Shown here piece after piece: positions 50,448 through 59,068 of a DNA stretch of 64,000 nt. Position 1 is the stretch's first letter; each line of letters begins with the position of its first letter. The translations under genes and the position numbers were made by a program. The notes under the pieces were generated by a model. The model ran no database searches and was not told the origin of the DNA. It saw only the letters and a list, made by a program, of their open reading frames with translations. The stretch is from CAMTVQ01 sp947085255 (GTDB taxonomy: Bacteria; Bacteroidota; Bacteroidia; Sphingobacteriales; Sphingobacteriaceae), in assembly GCA_947085255.1 (NCBI GenBank), contig CAMTVQ010000001.1:62001-126000 (forward strand), in the 5' to 3' direction.

Positions 50448-51560
50448 ATGAACAAGTACATTGCCTTCGCGGCTATTATTTCTGCTACCTTTTTGGCAGC
50501 ATGCAACAACAACACATTTACGGTAGAAGGAAAATTGCTTAATGCAACAGACAGTACGTTGTACGTTGTAACGCCCGAAAATGGCACATTTAAAGTGATA
50601 GATACTTTAACTATAGATGGAGAAGGTAACTTTGAGTTTGAAGATACTGCTTCTATTGAGCGTTTTTACCGTATCAGCAACCGCGAGTATTCGTTTGATA
50701 TAGCTGTAAAAAATGGCGAAAAATTAACGTTTGAAGGAGATGCCGCAGCTATATACCAACCGTATAAAATTTCAGGTTCTGTTACGTCTCAAAAACTACA
50801 AGAACTGAATACTATTTATATAGCTTACACTCAAAAGCTGCAAGATTTGAATAACGAGTACCAAGAAGGCATAAAAGACAAGGCAGTAAATATCGATAGC
50901 CTAATAGCTGGTTTGGATAAAAAGGAGGCTGCTTTTTCGGTACAAATGATTGATAAAATGAAAACGTTTATCACCAGCAACGAACAATCATTGGCAGCGA
51001 TATACGCTTTTAACTACTTAGACCCGAATCAACACGGCGATTTTATGATTGCCTGTGCTGATAAGTTGGCAAAGAGTACAAATAATACCCATCCGATGGC
51101 TGTTCAGTTTTTGAAACAGGTAGGAGTATATAAAAGCCTGACCATTGGCAAAATTGCTCCCGAAATTGTATTGCCTAATACTACAGGTACTACTATTACA
51201 CTAAGTTCATTAAAAGGACAGTATGTATTGGTAGATTTTTGGGCATCTTGGTGCGGCCCTTGCCGTAAAGAGAATCCTAATTTAGTAAAAATATATAATA
51301 AGTTTAAAGAGAAAGGGTTAGAGATATACGCTGTATCTTTGGATAAAGAAAAAGAATCGTGGTTGGCTGCTATTGAGCAGGATAAATTAACATGGGTACA
51401 CGTAAGCGATTTAAAATATTGGGATAGTGAAGCAGCTAAAATATACAATATCAATGCAATACCTTCTAATTACTTACTTGATAAAAATGGAGTAATTCTG
51501 AAAAAAGATTTAAAGGGTACCGAACTTGAAGAATACTTAAACAAATTGTTTAGCGAATAA
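50448..51560 (+). CDS. TlpA-like thioredoxin-fold lipoprotein with DUF4369
   Basis: A 370-residue lipoprotein. The leader ends in the lipobox LAAC with C19 as the lipidated residue. An N-terminal DUF4369-like domain (VEGKLLNATDSTLYVVTPEN) is followed by a helical linker and a thioredoxin domain (about 235-370) with DFWASWCGPCRKENP, catalytic C269 and C272. Such proteins act as thiol-disulfide oxidoreductases in the periplasm or on the outer membrane. It starts one base after gatB, an unusual partner, and no cytochrome maturation gene is near. Confidence 0.9.
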   Translation: MNKYIAFAAIISATFLAACNNNTFTVEGKLLNATDSTLYVVTPENGTFKVIDTLTIDGEGNFEFEDTASIERFYRISNREYSFDIAVKNGEKLTFEGDAAAIYQPYKISGSVTSQKLQELNTIYIAYTQKLQDLNNEYQEGIKDKAVNIDSLIAGLDKKEAAFSVQMIDKMKTFITSNEQSLAAIYAFNYLDPNQHGDFMIACADKLAKSTNNTHPMAVQFLKQVGVYKSLTIGKIAPEIVLPNTTGTTITLSSLKGQYVLVDFWASWCGPCRKENPNLVKIYNKFKEKGLEIYAVSLDKEKESWLAAIEQDKLTWVHVSDLKYWDSEAAKIYNINAIPSNYLLDKNGVILKKDLKGTELEEYLNKLFSE

Positions 51561-51643
51561 AAAATAATTAGCAGTAAATCTTTAACTGTTTACAATTTAT
51601 TAATATTGTAATAATATTATCCTGTCATTAAGGCTATACTTTT

Positions 51644-52363
51644 ATGCAAAATTTAGAACACATGAATCTTATTAAGCAAAAAGTTTTAATCGTAGATGAC
51701 GAACCAGATATTTTAGAGCTGGTAGAATATAATTTAAAGAAAGAGGGGTATCAAGTTTATTTAGCTACAAATGGTCAGGAGGCTATTTTAGCTGCTAAAA
51801 AACACCTTCCAGATTTGATTGTGTTAGATATAATGATGCCTAAATTAGATGGTATCGAAACCTGCCGTATGCTGCGTCAGTTACCTGAGTTTAAAAATAC
51901 GTTTATGGTGTTTTTAACTGCTCGTAGCGAAGAGTATTCTGAAATTGCTGGTTTTAATGTAGGAGCAGATGATTATATAGCTAAACCAATTAAGCCACGC
52001 GCACTTATTAGTCGTATTAATGCTATACTGCGCCGTACCTCAGGTACCGAAGAGTATGCGGATAATAAAATTGAAATTGCCGACTTGGTAATTGATAGAG
52101 AAACGTATTTAGTGTATCAAAAGGGAGCAAAGGTTGTTTTAGCTAAAAAAGAGTTCGAATTATTGTATCTTTTGGCATCAAAACCAGGCAAAGTATTTAC
52201 CCGCGAAACTATTCTAAAAAATATTTGGGAAGACTCAGTAGTAGTAACCAACCGCACTATTGACGTGCACATACGTAAACTACGCGAAAAATTAGGAGAC
52301 GATTTGGTAGCTACCGTAAAAGGTGTAGGTTACAAATTCGACTCACAGCGAAACAACGACTAA
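51644..52363 (+). CDS. OmpR/PhoB-family response regulator
   Basis: 239 residues. The receiver domain has VLIVDDEPD (14-22), the phosphoacceptor D62 in DLIVLDIMMP, and the conserved lysine in DDYIAKPIKP. The C-terminal winged helix has EFELLYLLASKPGKVFTRE and TNRTIDVHIRKLREKLGDDL. The true start may be the second ATG (51662, MNLIKQKVL). The kinase gene follows after one base, forming a two-gene operon. The PhoB-like sequence hints at phosphate or envelope sensing, but no target is visible. Confidence 0.93.
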   Translation: MQNLEHMNLIKQKVLIVDDEPDILELVEYNLKKEGYQVYLATNGQEAILAAKKHLPDLIVLDIMMPKLDGIETCRMLRQLPEFKNTFMVFLTARSEEYSEIAGFNVGADDYIAKPIKPRALISRINAILRRTSGTEEYADNKIEIADLVIDRETYLVYQKGAKVVLAKKEFELLYLLASKPGKVFTRETILKNIWEDSVVVTNRTIDVHIRKLREKLGDDLVATVKGVGYKFDSQRNND

Positions 52364-52364
52364 T

Positions 52365-53396
52365 ATGCTAAAAAATCCCACCCCGCGTGGTATTGCCTTT
52401 TTTACATCATTATTACTCTCATTATTTATTGGGATACTATCTTATGTATCTCATCCAGATATTCTTTCAGCCCTGCTTATTGCTCTGGTAAGTTTTTGTT
52501 TTGGCTTTTTTGTTTTTTATTATGCACTAGAGTTTTTTATTTACCGCAAAATTAAGTTGGTGTATAAAAATATACACCAACTTAAAACCCAAAAAGGAGC
52601 CTCTGTCTCAAATCTCATTCAAAATTTAGATCCTATATCGGGTGTAAACGACGAAGTGGTAGAATGGGCAAAGGATCAGCGTACAGAAATTGAACAGTTA
52701 CGCAAGATGGAAACATATCGTAAAGAGTTTTTGGGTAATGTTTCGCATGAGTTAAAAACACCTTTGTTTGCTATTCAAGGTTATATAGATACTATTTTAG
52801 AAGGAGATGTAGAGGATAAAGAGTTTGTTCAACATTTTTTAAAGAAGGCAGCGCTAAATGGCGATCGGCTCTCTATGCTTATTCAAGATTTAGAAAACAT
52901 ATCGCAACTCGAAAGTGGAGAACTAACCATGCAGGTTGATATTTTTGATATACACGATACCATTAGTGATGTGTTCGACTCTTTAGAAAGCCGTGCTGCC
53001 GAAAAGAAAATCACCTTTAGTTTTAAAGAAGGTTGTGATCGACCTTTTATTGTAGAAGCCGACAAAAATCGCATTCGTCAAGTAATACTCAACCTAATTG
53101 TTAATTCTATAAAGTATGGCAACGAAGGGGGCTACACCAAAGTAGGTTTGTATGATATGGACGAAAATATTTTGATAGAAATAACCGATAACGGAATAGG
53201 CGTACCCGAAGAACATTTACCACGCCTATTCGAACGTTTTTACCGTGTAGATAAAAGTCGTTCGCGTGATGAAGGCGGTACGGGATTAGGTTTATCTATC
53301 GTAAAACACATTATAGAAGCACATCACCAAACCATTAATGTACGTAGTGCTATTGATGTAGGTACCACGTTTGGTTTTACGCTTACCAAAGCGTAG
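52365..53396 (+). CDS. Two-transmembrane sensor histidine kinase
   Basis: 343 residues with two adjacent membrane helices (about 10-30 and 35-60) and practically no periplasmic sensor loop. The H-box is FLGNVSHELKTPLFAIQGYI with phospho-accepting H128. The ATPase domain shows the N-box RQVILNLIVNSIKYG, ITDNGIGVPEEHLPRLFERF, and the G2 box RDEGGTGLGLSIVKHI. The lack of a sensory domain suggests intramembrane sensing or control by a partner protein. It is coupled to the response regulator upstream with a one-base gap. Confidence 0.93.
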   Translation: MLKNPTPRGIAFFTSLLLSLFIGILSYVSHPDILSALLIALVSFCFGFFVFYYALEFFIYRKIKLVYKNIHQLKTQKGASVSNLIQNLDPISGVNDEVVEWAKDQRTEIEQLRKMETYRKEFLGNVSHELKTPLFAIQGYIDTILEGDVEDKEFVQHFLKKAALNGDRLSMLIQDLENISQLESGELTMQVDIFDIHDTISDVFDSLESRAAEKKITFSFKEGCDRPFIVEADKNRIRQVILNLIVNSIKYGNEGGYTKVGLYDMDENILIEITDNGIGVPEEHLPRLFERFYRVDKSRSRDEGGTGLGLSIVKHIIEAHHQTINVRSAIDVGTTFGFTLTKA

Positions 53397-53410
53397 GAAG
53401 ATTTAAAGTT

Positions 53411-53447
53411 CATTTACGAATGAGCTAATGAGCCAATCAACTAATAT
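53411..53447. repeat. Low-complexity AATGAGCTAATGAGCCAATCAACTAAT words
   Basis: Third occurrence of the (A/G)CTAAT(G/C)A(A/G)C word family, again in front of a start codon. It ends next to the -7 box at 53455. Confidence 0.55.
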
Positions 53448-53454
53448 CCTTTTC

Positions 53455-53462
53455 TATCTTTG
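53455..53462 (+). promoter_or_regulatory. -7 box TATCTTTG, 3 bases before an ATG
   Basis: A perfect TAnnTTTG box is followed by TGC and then ATG at 53466. Transcription is expected to begin at or beside the A of the start codon, i.e. a leaderless mRNA. Confidence 0.55.
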
Positions 53463-53465
53463 TGC

Positions 53466-54188
53466 ATGGCTAAAAATATTACCCTATCCGATTTATTACT
53501 CTTCGAAACAGATAATGTGTTGGTAATAAACAAACCACCACTGTTATCTACCTTAGATGAACGTAGCGGTATGGGATTGAGTTTGATTAAGTTGGTAAAA
53601 GACGCCTTGCCAGATGCTCAAATTTGCCACCGTTTAGATAAAGAAACTTCGGGCGCTATTGTCATAGCTAAAAATCCAGAAACGTATAGGCATATATCTA
53701 TGCAGTTCGAAAAACGAACGGTAGATAAACTGTACCACGCCATTATTCAAGGAATCCATCATTTTGAGGATAAGAAGATTGATTTACCTATACTCAATTT
53801 GGGTAAATCTAATGTAGCCATTGATAGAAAAGAAGGCAAAAAGGCCGTTACCATATTTCAATCTGTTACCTATTTTAAGCATTACACATTAGTTGCGTGC
53901 AAGCCTATTACCGGACGTATGCACCAAATACGTATCCATTTGGCATCCCAAAAAGCAGTTATCGCAGGAGATGAATTGTATGGAGGTGTATTTCCTTACC
54001 TCTCAACAATCAAAAAAGGGTATAGATTATCTAAAAATGAAGTAGAACAGCCGCTCATGCGTAGGTTTGCCTTGCACGCCCGTCAAATTTCATTTAAAGA
54101 TTTAGATGATACCTTGTTAACCGTAGAAGCACCTTACCCTAAAGATTTTGCTACTTTCATAAAAATGCTCGAAAAGTTTGATTTGTAG
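53466..54188 (+). CDS. RluA-family pseudouridine synthase
   Basis: 240 residues from the ATG at 53466. The catalytic aspartate is D58 in ICHRLDKETSGAIVIAKN; other family segments are NVLVINKPPLLSTLDERSG, VDKLYHAII and TGRMHQIRIHLASQKAVIAG. It has no N-terminal S4 domain, so it is of the short RluA/RluC-like type; the modified RNA position is unknown. It directly follows the histidine kinase gene after 69 bases of word repeats and a -7 box. A second family member is truncated at the window's left edge. Confidence 0.92.
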   Translation: MAKNITLSDLLLFETDNVLVINKPPLLSTLDERSGMGLSLIKLVKDALPDAQICHRLDKETSGAIVIAKNPETYRHISMQFEKRTVDKLYHAIIQGIHHFEDKKIDLPILNLGKSNVAIDRKEGKKAVTIFQSVTYFKHYTLVACKPITGRMHQIRIHLASQKAVIAGDELYGGVFPYLSTIKKGYRLSKNEVEQPLMRRFALHARQISFKDLDDTLLTVEAPYPKDFATFIKMLEKFDL

Positions 54189-54234
54189 TATTCATAAGTC
54201 GTATATTCGCTTCCTAAATTACCATTATAATCAA

Positions 54235-55278
54235 ATGAAAAAACAACTACTAATACTATCAGGAGCATTAATTGCTATTTCTACTGTACTTATTGCATCT
54301 TGCAGAGATGATAATTTTACGGGTCCCTCTATTTCAAGAGTATCAAACTTATTTGCTTCTATTTCGGGTACAACTTCAGTAAACAATCTGTTGGTATTTT
54401 ATAAAGCAGATAGCACAGTGCTTGCTCCAAGCCAGCAATTTGCCAATGGCGCTACAGATGCTAATGGGGTTGTGTATGATGCGGGTAAAAAGCTGCTTTT
54501 TCAATTAAGCAGAGCTAAGAAAGAAATTTTTATTTATACAAATGCTGATTCATTAACAGCTACTTCAGTACCAGATAGAAGCATTGTAGATGCTGATTTG
54601 GTTGGTGCACAGGATTTAGCTTATGATAGCTTTAATGATGTATTGTACGTATCAGTAAGTAAAGACAGTGCTATTTATGCCTATGCAGATGCTGATTCTA
54701 CTCGTGGAGTAAATGTACAACGCAAAAAATACAAACTTACTGCCGAGCCTTGGGGATTAACATTTGTTGCTGGTTCAAATCAACTAATCGTTGCTATGGA
54801 TAAAGAGGCACGCAGGGTAGAAGTATTTACAAATGTGCAAGTACTTATAGAAGGTGCTATTACGCCTTCTAAGGTATTTAATATCGTTACCAATGCGGCT
54901 ATTGATAGCAATGCACGTTTACACGGTGTTACCTACTCAGCTAATAGCGATTTGTTGGCAGTTACTGAAATTGGTCAAGCTAGTTCGGGCGATTTAAGCC
55001 ATACCACAGATGGTGCTATTTACCTGTTCGAAAATTTCTCTAAAAAAGCATCTGGTAATTTAACTCCAAGTCGTACAATTATTGGTGTAAATACACAATT
55101 GGGAAATCCTGTTGATGTAGCTATTGATGATAAACTTCCAAATCAAGGATTGTTATTCGTTGCCGAAAAAGCAAACAATGCTATTTTGGTATTTAAACTT
55201 TCTGATAAAGGAGATGCAACTCCAGTAAGAAGTCATCTTGTAAATTCTCCAGAAGCTGTTGCAACCTTTACACGGTAA
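54235..55278 (+). CDS. Lipoprotein with probable beta-propeller repeats
   Basis: About 347 residues from the ATG at 54235 (the longer frame adds 19 residues before the signal). The lipobox is LIASC with C23. The mature protein has recurring segments in which a short strand ends in an aromatic-Asp-Ser or aliphatic pattern, for example DANGVVYDAGKKLLFQLSRA, AQDLAYDSFNDVLYVSVSKD and HGVTYSANSDLLAVTEIGQA. This rhythm, about every 45-50 residues, suggests an NHL- or YncE-like propeller. Ligand unknown. A bidirectional terminator follows. Confidence 0.75.
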   Translation: MKKQLLILSGALIAISTVLIASCRDDNFTGPSISRVSNLFASISGTTSVNNLLVFYKADSTVLAPSQQFANGATDANGVVYDAGKKLLFQLSRAKKEIFIYTNADSLTATSVPDRSIVDADLVGAQDLAYDSFNDVLYVSVSKDSAIYAYADADSTRGVNVQRKKYKLTAEPWGLTFVAGSNQLIVAMDKEARRVEVFTNVQVLIEGAITPSKVFNIVTNAAIDSNARLHGVTYSANSDLLAVTEIGQASSGDLSHTTDGAIYLFENFSKKASGNLTPSRTIIGVNTQLGNPVDVAIDDKLPNQGLLFVAEKANNAILVFKLSDKGDATPVRSHLVNSPEAVATFTR

Positions 55279-55298
55279 TTAACACACTGTTATATAGT

Positions 55299-55335
55299 AA
55301 AAAAGCCTTCCGATATAGTATCGGAAGGCTTTTTT
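55299..55335. terminator. Bidirectional intrinsic terminator
   Basis: Perfect 11-bp stem GCCTTCCGATA/TATCGGAAGGC (55305-55315 with 55319-55329), loop TAG, flanked by A-run and T-run. It serves the lipoprotein gene and the convergent arginine decarboxylase gene. Confidence 0.93.
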
Positions 55336-55355
55336 GTTTGGTTGTAGAGTAAGGT

Positions 55356-56741
55356 CTATTGATAACCTAACAACTTCAGCACTTGCTTGCTATTTTGTTC
55401 TTCACCAAATACCTCGAAGTTAAACGTCTCATCTCTATTACGACGAATAAGAATATGCTTAGGAGTAGGTAATAAGCAATGGTGAATGCCACCATAGCCA
55501 CCTAAGCTCTCTTGATATGCACCAGTATGGAAAAAGCCCATATATTGTACTTTACGTGTTTTTGGTGCGTAAACAGAGTTTGTATGTGCTTCCTGATTGT
55601 AATAATCCTGCCCATCGCAAGTAATGCCGCCTAAGTTTACGCGTTCGTACTCCGAATCCCAATTGTTGATAGGCAGTAAAATATACTTTTGGTTCAATGC
55701 CCATACATCGGGTAGGTTGGTAATAAAGCTACCGTCCAACATCAACCATTTTTCGCGGTCGTTTTGTTGCTTGCGTCCCAATACCTTGTATAAAATACCC
55801 GATGCTTCTGCCACGGTATATTTACCAAATTCGGTAATAATATCGGGTTCCATTACATCATGTTCGGCGCAAATATCTTTTATACGTTTTACAATTTCGT
55901 TTACCATGTATTCGTAATCAAAATCGAATACCAACGAATCTTTAAAAGGCATACCTCCACCAATATCTAAGGTAGTAAGATCTGGGTTTTCTTTCTTAAA
56001 CTTACAGTACAACTCTACGTATTTCTCTAATTCGTTCCAATAATATGGAGTATCGCTAATGCCCGAATTGATAAAGAAATGCAATAGTTTTACCTTAAAA
56101 TTAGGGTGTTTCTCTATTTTGTTGTAGTAAAAATCAATTACATCTTCGGCACGTATACCCAAGCGGCTGGTGTAAAATTGCGAGTCAGGTTGCTCTTCAG
56201 ATGCAATACGGATACCCAAATTACAAGGGATATCTATCTCGTCATCGTAAAAGTTGAACTCTTCTTTGTTATCCAAAACCGGAATAATATTAGTGTAGCC
56301 ATCATGCAACATATCTACGATATACTGCTTGTAAGTTTGAGTTTTAAAGCCGTTGCAAATCACATAAATATCTTTGCTTACGTTGCCACGTTTCTCTAAG
56401 GCATCGATCATAGGCATATCAAACGCCGATGACGTTTCCAAGTGTATCCCGTTTTTAAGTGCTTCTTCTATTACGTGCTTAAAGTGCGAACTTTTGGTGC
56501 AATAGCAATACGTGTAAGCACCTCTGTAATTGTTCTTTATAATGGCCGTTTGAAACCATAATTTAGCCTGTTGGATTTTCTTAGAGATAATAGGTACATA
56601 GGTAAACTTTAGTGGAGTGCCATATGTTTCTATCAATTCCATTAAATTGATGTCGTGAAAGTACAACTCATCGTCAATGACATCAAAGCCCTCTTGAGGT
56701 AAGCCGACATTCAAATCAAGAAATTCTTGGTAAGTTTGCAT
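55356..56741 (-). CDS. speA: Arginine decarboxylase-like PLP enzyme (short Bacteroidota form)
   Basis: A fold-type III (alanine racemase/ornithine decarboxylase-like) PLP enzyme of 461 residues. The likely PLP lysine is in AYTYCYCTKSSHF; further landmarks are LDIGGGMPF, the ring-nitrogen/phosphate segment ITEFGKYTVAEA (EFGK replaces the usual EPGR), and GGITCDGQDYYNQ with the catalytic cysteine and aspartate. It is shorter than E. coli SpeA (about 660), consistent with the phylum-specific form annotated as arginine decarboxylase. A divergent arginase-family gene supports a role in arginine-to-polyamine metabolism. A TATCTTTG box lies 16 bases upstream. Confidence 0.78.
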   Translation of the reverse strand: MQTYQEFLDLNVGLPQEGFDVIDDELYFHDINLMELIETYGTPLKFTYVPIISKKIQQAKLWFQTAIIKNNYRGAYTYCYCTKSSHFKHVIEEALKNGIHLETSSAFDMPMIDALEKRGNVSKDIYVICNGFKTQTYKQYIVDMLHDGYTNIIPVLDNKEEFNFYDDEIDIPCNLGIRIASEEQPDSQFYTSRLGIRAEDVIDFYYNKIEKHPNFKVKLLHFFINSGISDTPYYWNELEKYVELYCKFKKENPDLTTLDIGGGMPFKDSLVFDFDYEYMVNEIVKRIKDICAEHDVMEPDIITEFGKYTVAEASGILYKVLGRKQQNDREKWLMLDGSFITNLPDVWALNQKYILLPINNWDSEYERVNLGGITCDGQDYYNQEAHTNSVYAPKTRKVQYMGFFHTGAYQESLGGYGGIHHCLLPTPKHILIRRNRDETFNFEVFGEEQNSKQVLKLLGYQ

Positions 56742-56756
56742 GAATTAAATTTTGCG

Positions 56757-56764
56757 CAAAGATA
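56757..56764 (-). promoter_or_regulatory. -7 box TATCTTTG of the arginine decarboxylase gene
   Basis: Perfect TAnnTTTG on the minus strand within the 71-base divergent gap to the arginase-family gene; 15 bases separate it from the ATG. Confidence 0.55.
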
Positions 56765-56812
56765 TAAAAGCCGCGTGCGTTTTGCGTAAAAAAAGATGGA
56801 GATACTGAATTT

Positions 56813-57760
56813 ATGAAAAAGCTGAAAATAATTGAAGTAAAATCAGAGTTAGGTGCAGGTACACGTGGGGCAAGTATGGGTGTTGATGCCATTAAAATTG
56901 CGGCACTCGATTTTGGAAGTCGCTATTTTAAACAATATAAGTCGGTAGAAGTACCCAATGAAAATCATTTGTTACTAGAATCTGTAGGAAGTGCGCAGGC
57001 AAAACGTATTTCGGGTGTACTTACCATGTACGAACGCGTAAGCGAAGAGGTGGCTAAAACATTGAAGGAAGACGAGTTTCCAATTGTATTGGCGGGCGAC
57101 CACAGTACAGCAGGAGGTACTATTGCTGGTATAAAAGTAGCTTTTCCTAAGCTAAAGTTGGGAGTTATATGGATTGATGCTCATGCCGATATCCACTCGC
57201 CTTATACTACGCCATCGGGCAATTTGCACGGAATGCCCATTGCGGTATCATTGGCTGAGGATAATACCGAATCTAAAATAAATAAGCCCGACCAAGAAAC
57301 GATTAACTATTGGTTTCAATTAAAAAATGTGGGCGGCATATCACCAAAAATTACCTACAAAGATTTGGTATACATTAATGTGCGCGATACAGAAACTCCA
57401 GAAGATTATTTGATAAAGAAAAACGGAATAAAAAACTTTACCACTGCCGAAATTAGACGAAAAGGAGTAGAGAAAGTAGCTATTGAGGCACTTGCATTGT
57501 TGGAGCATTGCGATTTGATATATGTATCATTTGATGTAGATTCTATGGATGCCTCTATCTCTAAAGGCACAGGAACACCTGTACCCAATGGCATGACTGA
57601 GCGTGAGGCAGGTAATCTAGTAGCGCGCCTTATGGCAAGCGAAAAAATATGTTGTTTTGAAATGGTAGAAATAAATCCTACTTTGGATAAAGAGAATTTG
57701 ATGGCAGAAAATGCCTTTGAAATTTTAGTACGTGCTACCAATCAGTTGATTAACGATTAA
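56813..57760 (+). CDS. Arginase/agmatinase-family ureohydrolase
   Basis: A 315-residue binuclear manganese hydrolase. The metal motifs are LAGDHSTAGGTIAG, VIWIDAHADIHSPYTTPSG and YVSFDVDSMDASISKGTG, with all histidines and aspartates in place; the ending CFEMVEINPTLDKEN matches the family. Arginase makes ornithine and urea; agmatinase makes putrescine. Since the neighbour is a putative arginine decarboxylase, agmatinase is attractive, but the GNLHGMP active-site context also fits arginase. It shares a divergent promoter region with that gene. Confidence 0.88.
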   Translation: MKKLKIIEVKSELGAGTRGASMGVDAIKIAALDFGSRYFKQYKSVEVPNENHLLLESVGSAQAKRISGVLTMYERVSEEVAKTLKEDEFPIVLAGDHSTAGGTIAGIKVAFPKLKLGVIWIDAHADIHSPYTTPSGNLHGMPIAVSLAEDNTESKINKPDQETINYWFQLKNVGGISPKITYKDLVYINVRDTETPEDYLIKKNGIKNFTTAEIRRKGVEKVAIEALALLEHCDLIYVSFDVDSMDASISKGTGTPVPNGMTEREAGNLVARLMASEKICCFEMVEINPTLDKENLMAENAFEILVRATNQLIND

Positions 57761-57779
57761 CCTATTTTATTTTTACCCT

Positions 57780-58406
57780 ATGAAATACCCACATTTTATT
57801 AATAAGCAACTAGTTGCAATTTGTTGTTTGCTCTTTTGTGTTACAGAAATTACTTCGGCACAATATAGAAATCGAAATAAAAATGGTTTGGAAGTGGAAC
57901 TAAACTCTGGCTTAGGGCTAACATCTTGGATAGTTGACCTAGGTAAAGATGCCGAAGGAATTAATATTTATAGTGCCACTGCAACTACCAGTATTCCTGT
58001 AGTAGTTGGAGTTAATTATGTAATTAATAGACTGAGTGCAGGATTGCTTTTTGGTAGAGAGATCAATAATATATCCGATGTAAATTCAGGCATTTCAGGT
58101 AAATCTGTTTTTAATAAGTACGGGTTTCGTATAGGATACACTGTTATTAATACATCTGCTTTTGAATTGCAACCAACTATAGGTTTTGGTACTTTTAGGT
58201 ACAAAGTAGTTAAAGGCATTGAAATTAATAGAGTATATGAACAAATAGGTGTGCGATTTTCATATAAACCTAATGAAAGACTTCGGTTTTTTGTAGCACC
58301 ATATCAAGAATATAAACGTATTAGTCTTACAAAATTTGATGTTAATAACCATCTAAATCAGTTAAGTATCATGGTTGGGGCTGCTTATCAGTTTGTTCGG
58401 TTTTAA
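57780..58406 (+). CDS. Predicted outer-membrane beta-barrel protein, 208 residues
   Basis: A leader VAICCLLFCVTEITSAQ (cleavage near 29) is followed by alternating-hydrophobicity strands: LEVELNSGLGLTSWIVDLGK, VVVGVNYVINRLSAGLLFGR, YGFRIGYTVINTSAFELQ and the closing LSIMVGAAYQFVRF with terminal phenylalanine. This fits a small 8-stranded barrel (OmpA/OmpW-like, PorT-like), but no named family is certain. It begins 20 bases after the arginase-family gene and may be co-transcribed with it. It overlaps the convergent HupE-like gene by 4 bases. Confidence 0.72.
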   Translation: MKYPHFINKQLVAICCLLFCVTEITSAQYRNRNKNGLEVELNSGLGLTSWIVDLGKDAEGINIYSATATTSIPVVVGVNYVINRLSAGLLFGREINNISDVNSGISGKSVFNKYGFRIGYTVINTSAFELQPTIGFGTFRYKVVKGIEINRVYEQIGVRFSYKPNERLRFFVAPYQEYKRISLTKFDVNNHLNQLSIMVGAAYQFVRF

Positions 58407-59005
58407 CCCAACAAAATCTCAATAAATAAGGTTAGCGCCACCCCGAACCCTGCACCTGATACAAACAACGTCCAGTTACGCTGAGCGATGTGTGTTAGTT
58501 GAGTGAGTGCAAAGAACAGCAACATAAATAGGCTTATAATGGCTATTTGTCCCAGTTCTAACCCGATATTGAAAGCCAATAATTGTTTCACGATACTTTC
58601 GCCTTCACTTGCTAATAACTGAAAGCTATTGGCAAAGCCCATACCATGTATACAGCCAAATACCATTGCAAGGATATAATTGCGTAAAATGCGTTTATCA
58701 AAGGTATTGCTGTAGGTCTTTTTTTGAGCAACATTGAATATTGCAGTAAGCATAATCGTTACTGGAATAAGCAGTTCTACCCAATAAGACGAAAATGGGA
58801 TAATATGTAGGGTAGATAATGCCAAAGTAACAGAATGTCCTATTGTAAAAGCAGTGATAATAACCCCTAGTTTTTTCCACTCCTTTACCTCAAATAAAGC
58901 GCATAACGTAATGATAAATAGTAAATGATCATATGCGCGGATATCGATAATGTGTCGCCAACCGATGGTTAAATACACCCAAAACTCGCTATTAAAAAAA
59001 TCCAT
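58403..59005 (-). CDS. HupE/UreJ-like membrane protein
   Basis: A 200-residue protein with about six membrane helices. The conserved beginning GWRHIIDIRAYDHLLFIITL (histidine and aspartate-rich, typical of the HupE/UreJ_2 family), AFTIGHSVTLALSTL and FGCIHGMGFANSF are the family landmarks. Members are thought to be nickel or cobalt permeases, or to act with metalloenzyme maturation, though this subgroup is mostly uncharacterised. No hydrogenase or urease gene lies nearby. Confidence 0.86.
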   Translation of the reverse strand: MDFFNSEFWVYLTIGWRHIIDIRAYDHLLFIITLCALFEVKEWKKLGVIITAFTIGHSVTLALSTLHIIPFSSYWVELLIPVTIMLTAIFNVAQKKTYSNTFDKRILRNYILAMVFGCIHGMGFANSFQLLASEGESIVKQLLAFNIGLELGQIAIISLFMLLFFALTQLTHIAQRNWTLFVSGAGFGVALTLFIEILLG

Positions 59006-59068
59006 GTGCGAAAATTACTATTTATTGCTCATACTTCTTTAATATTGTAGTACGACTTTTTAATCATC

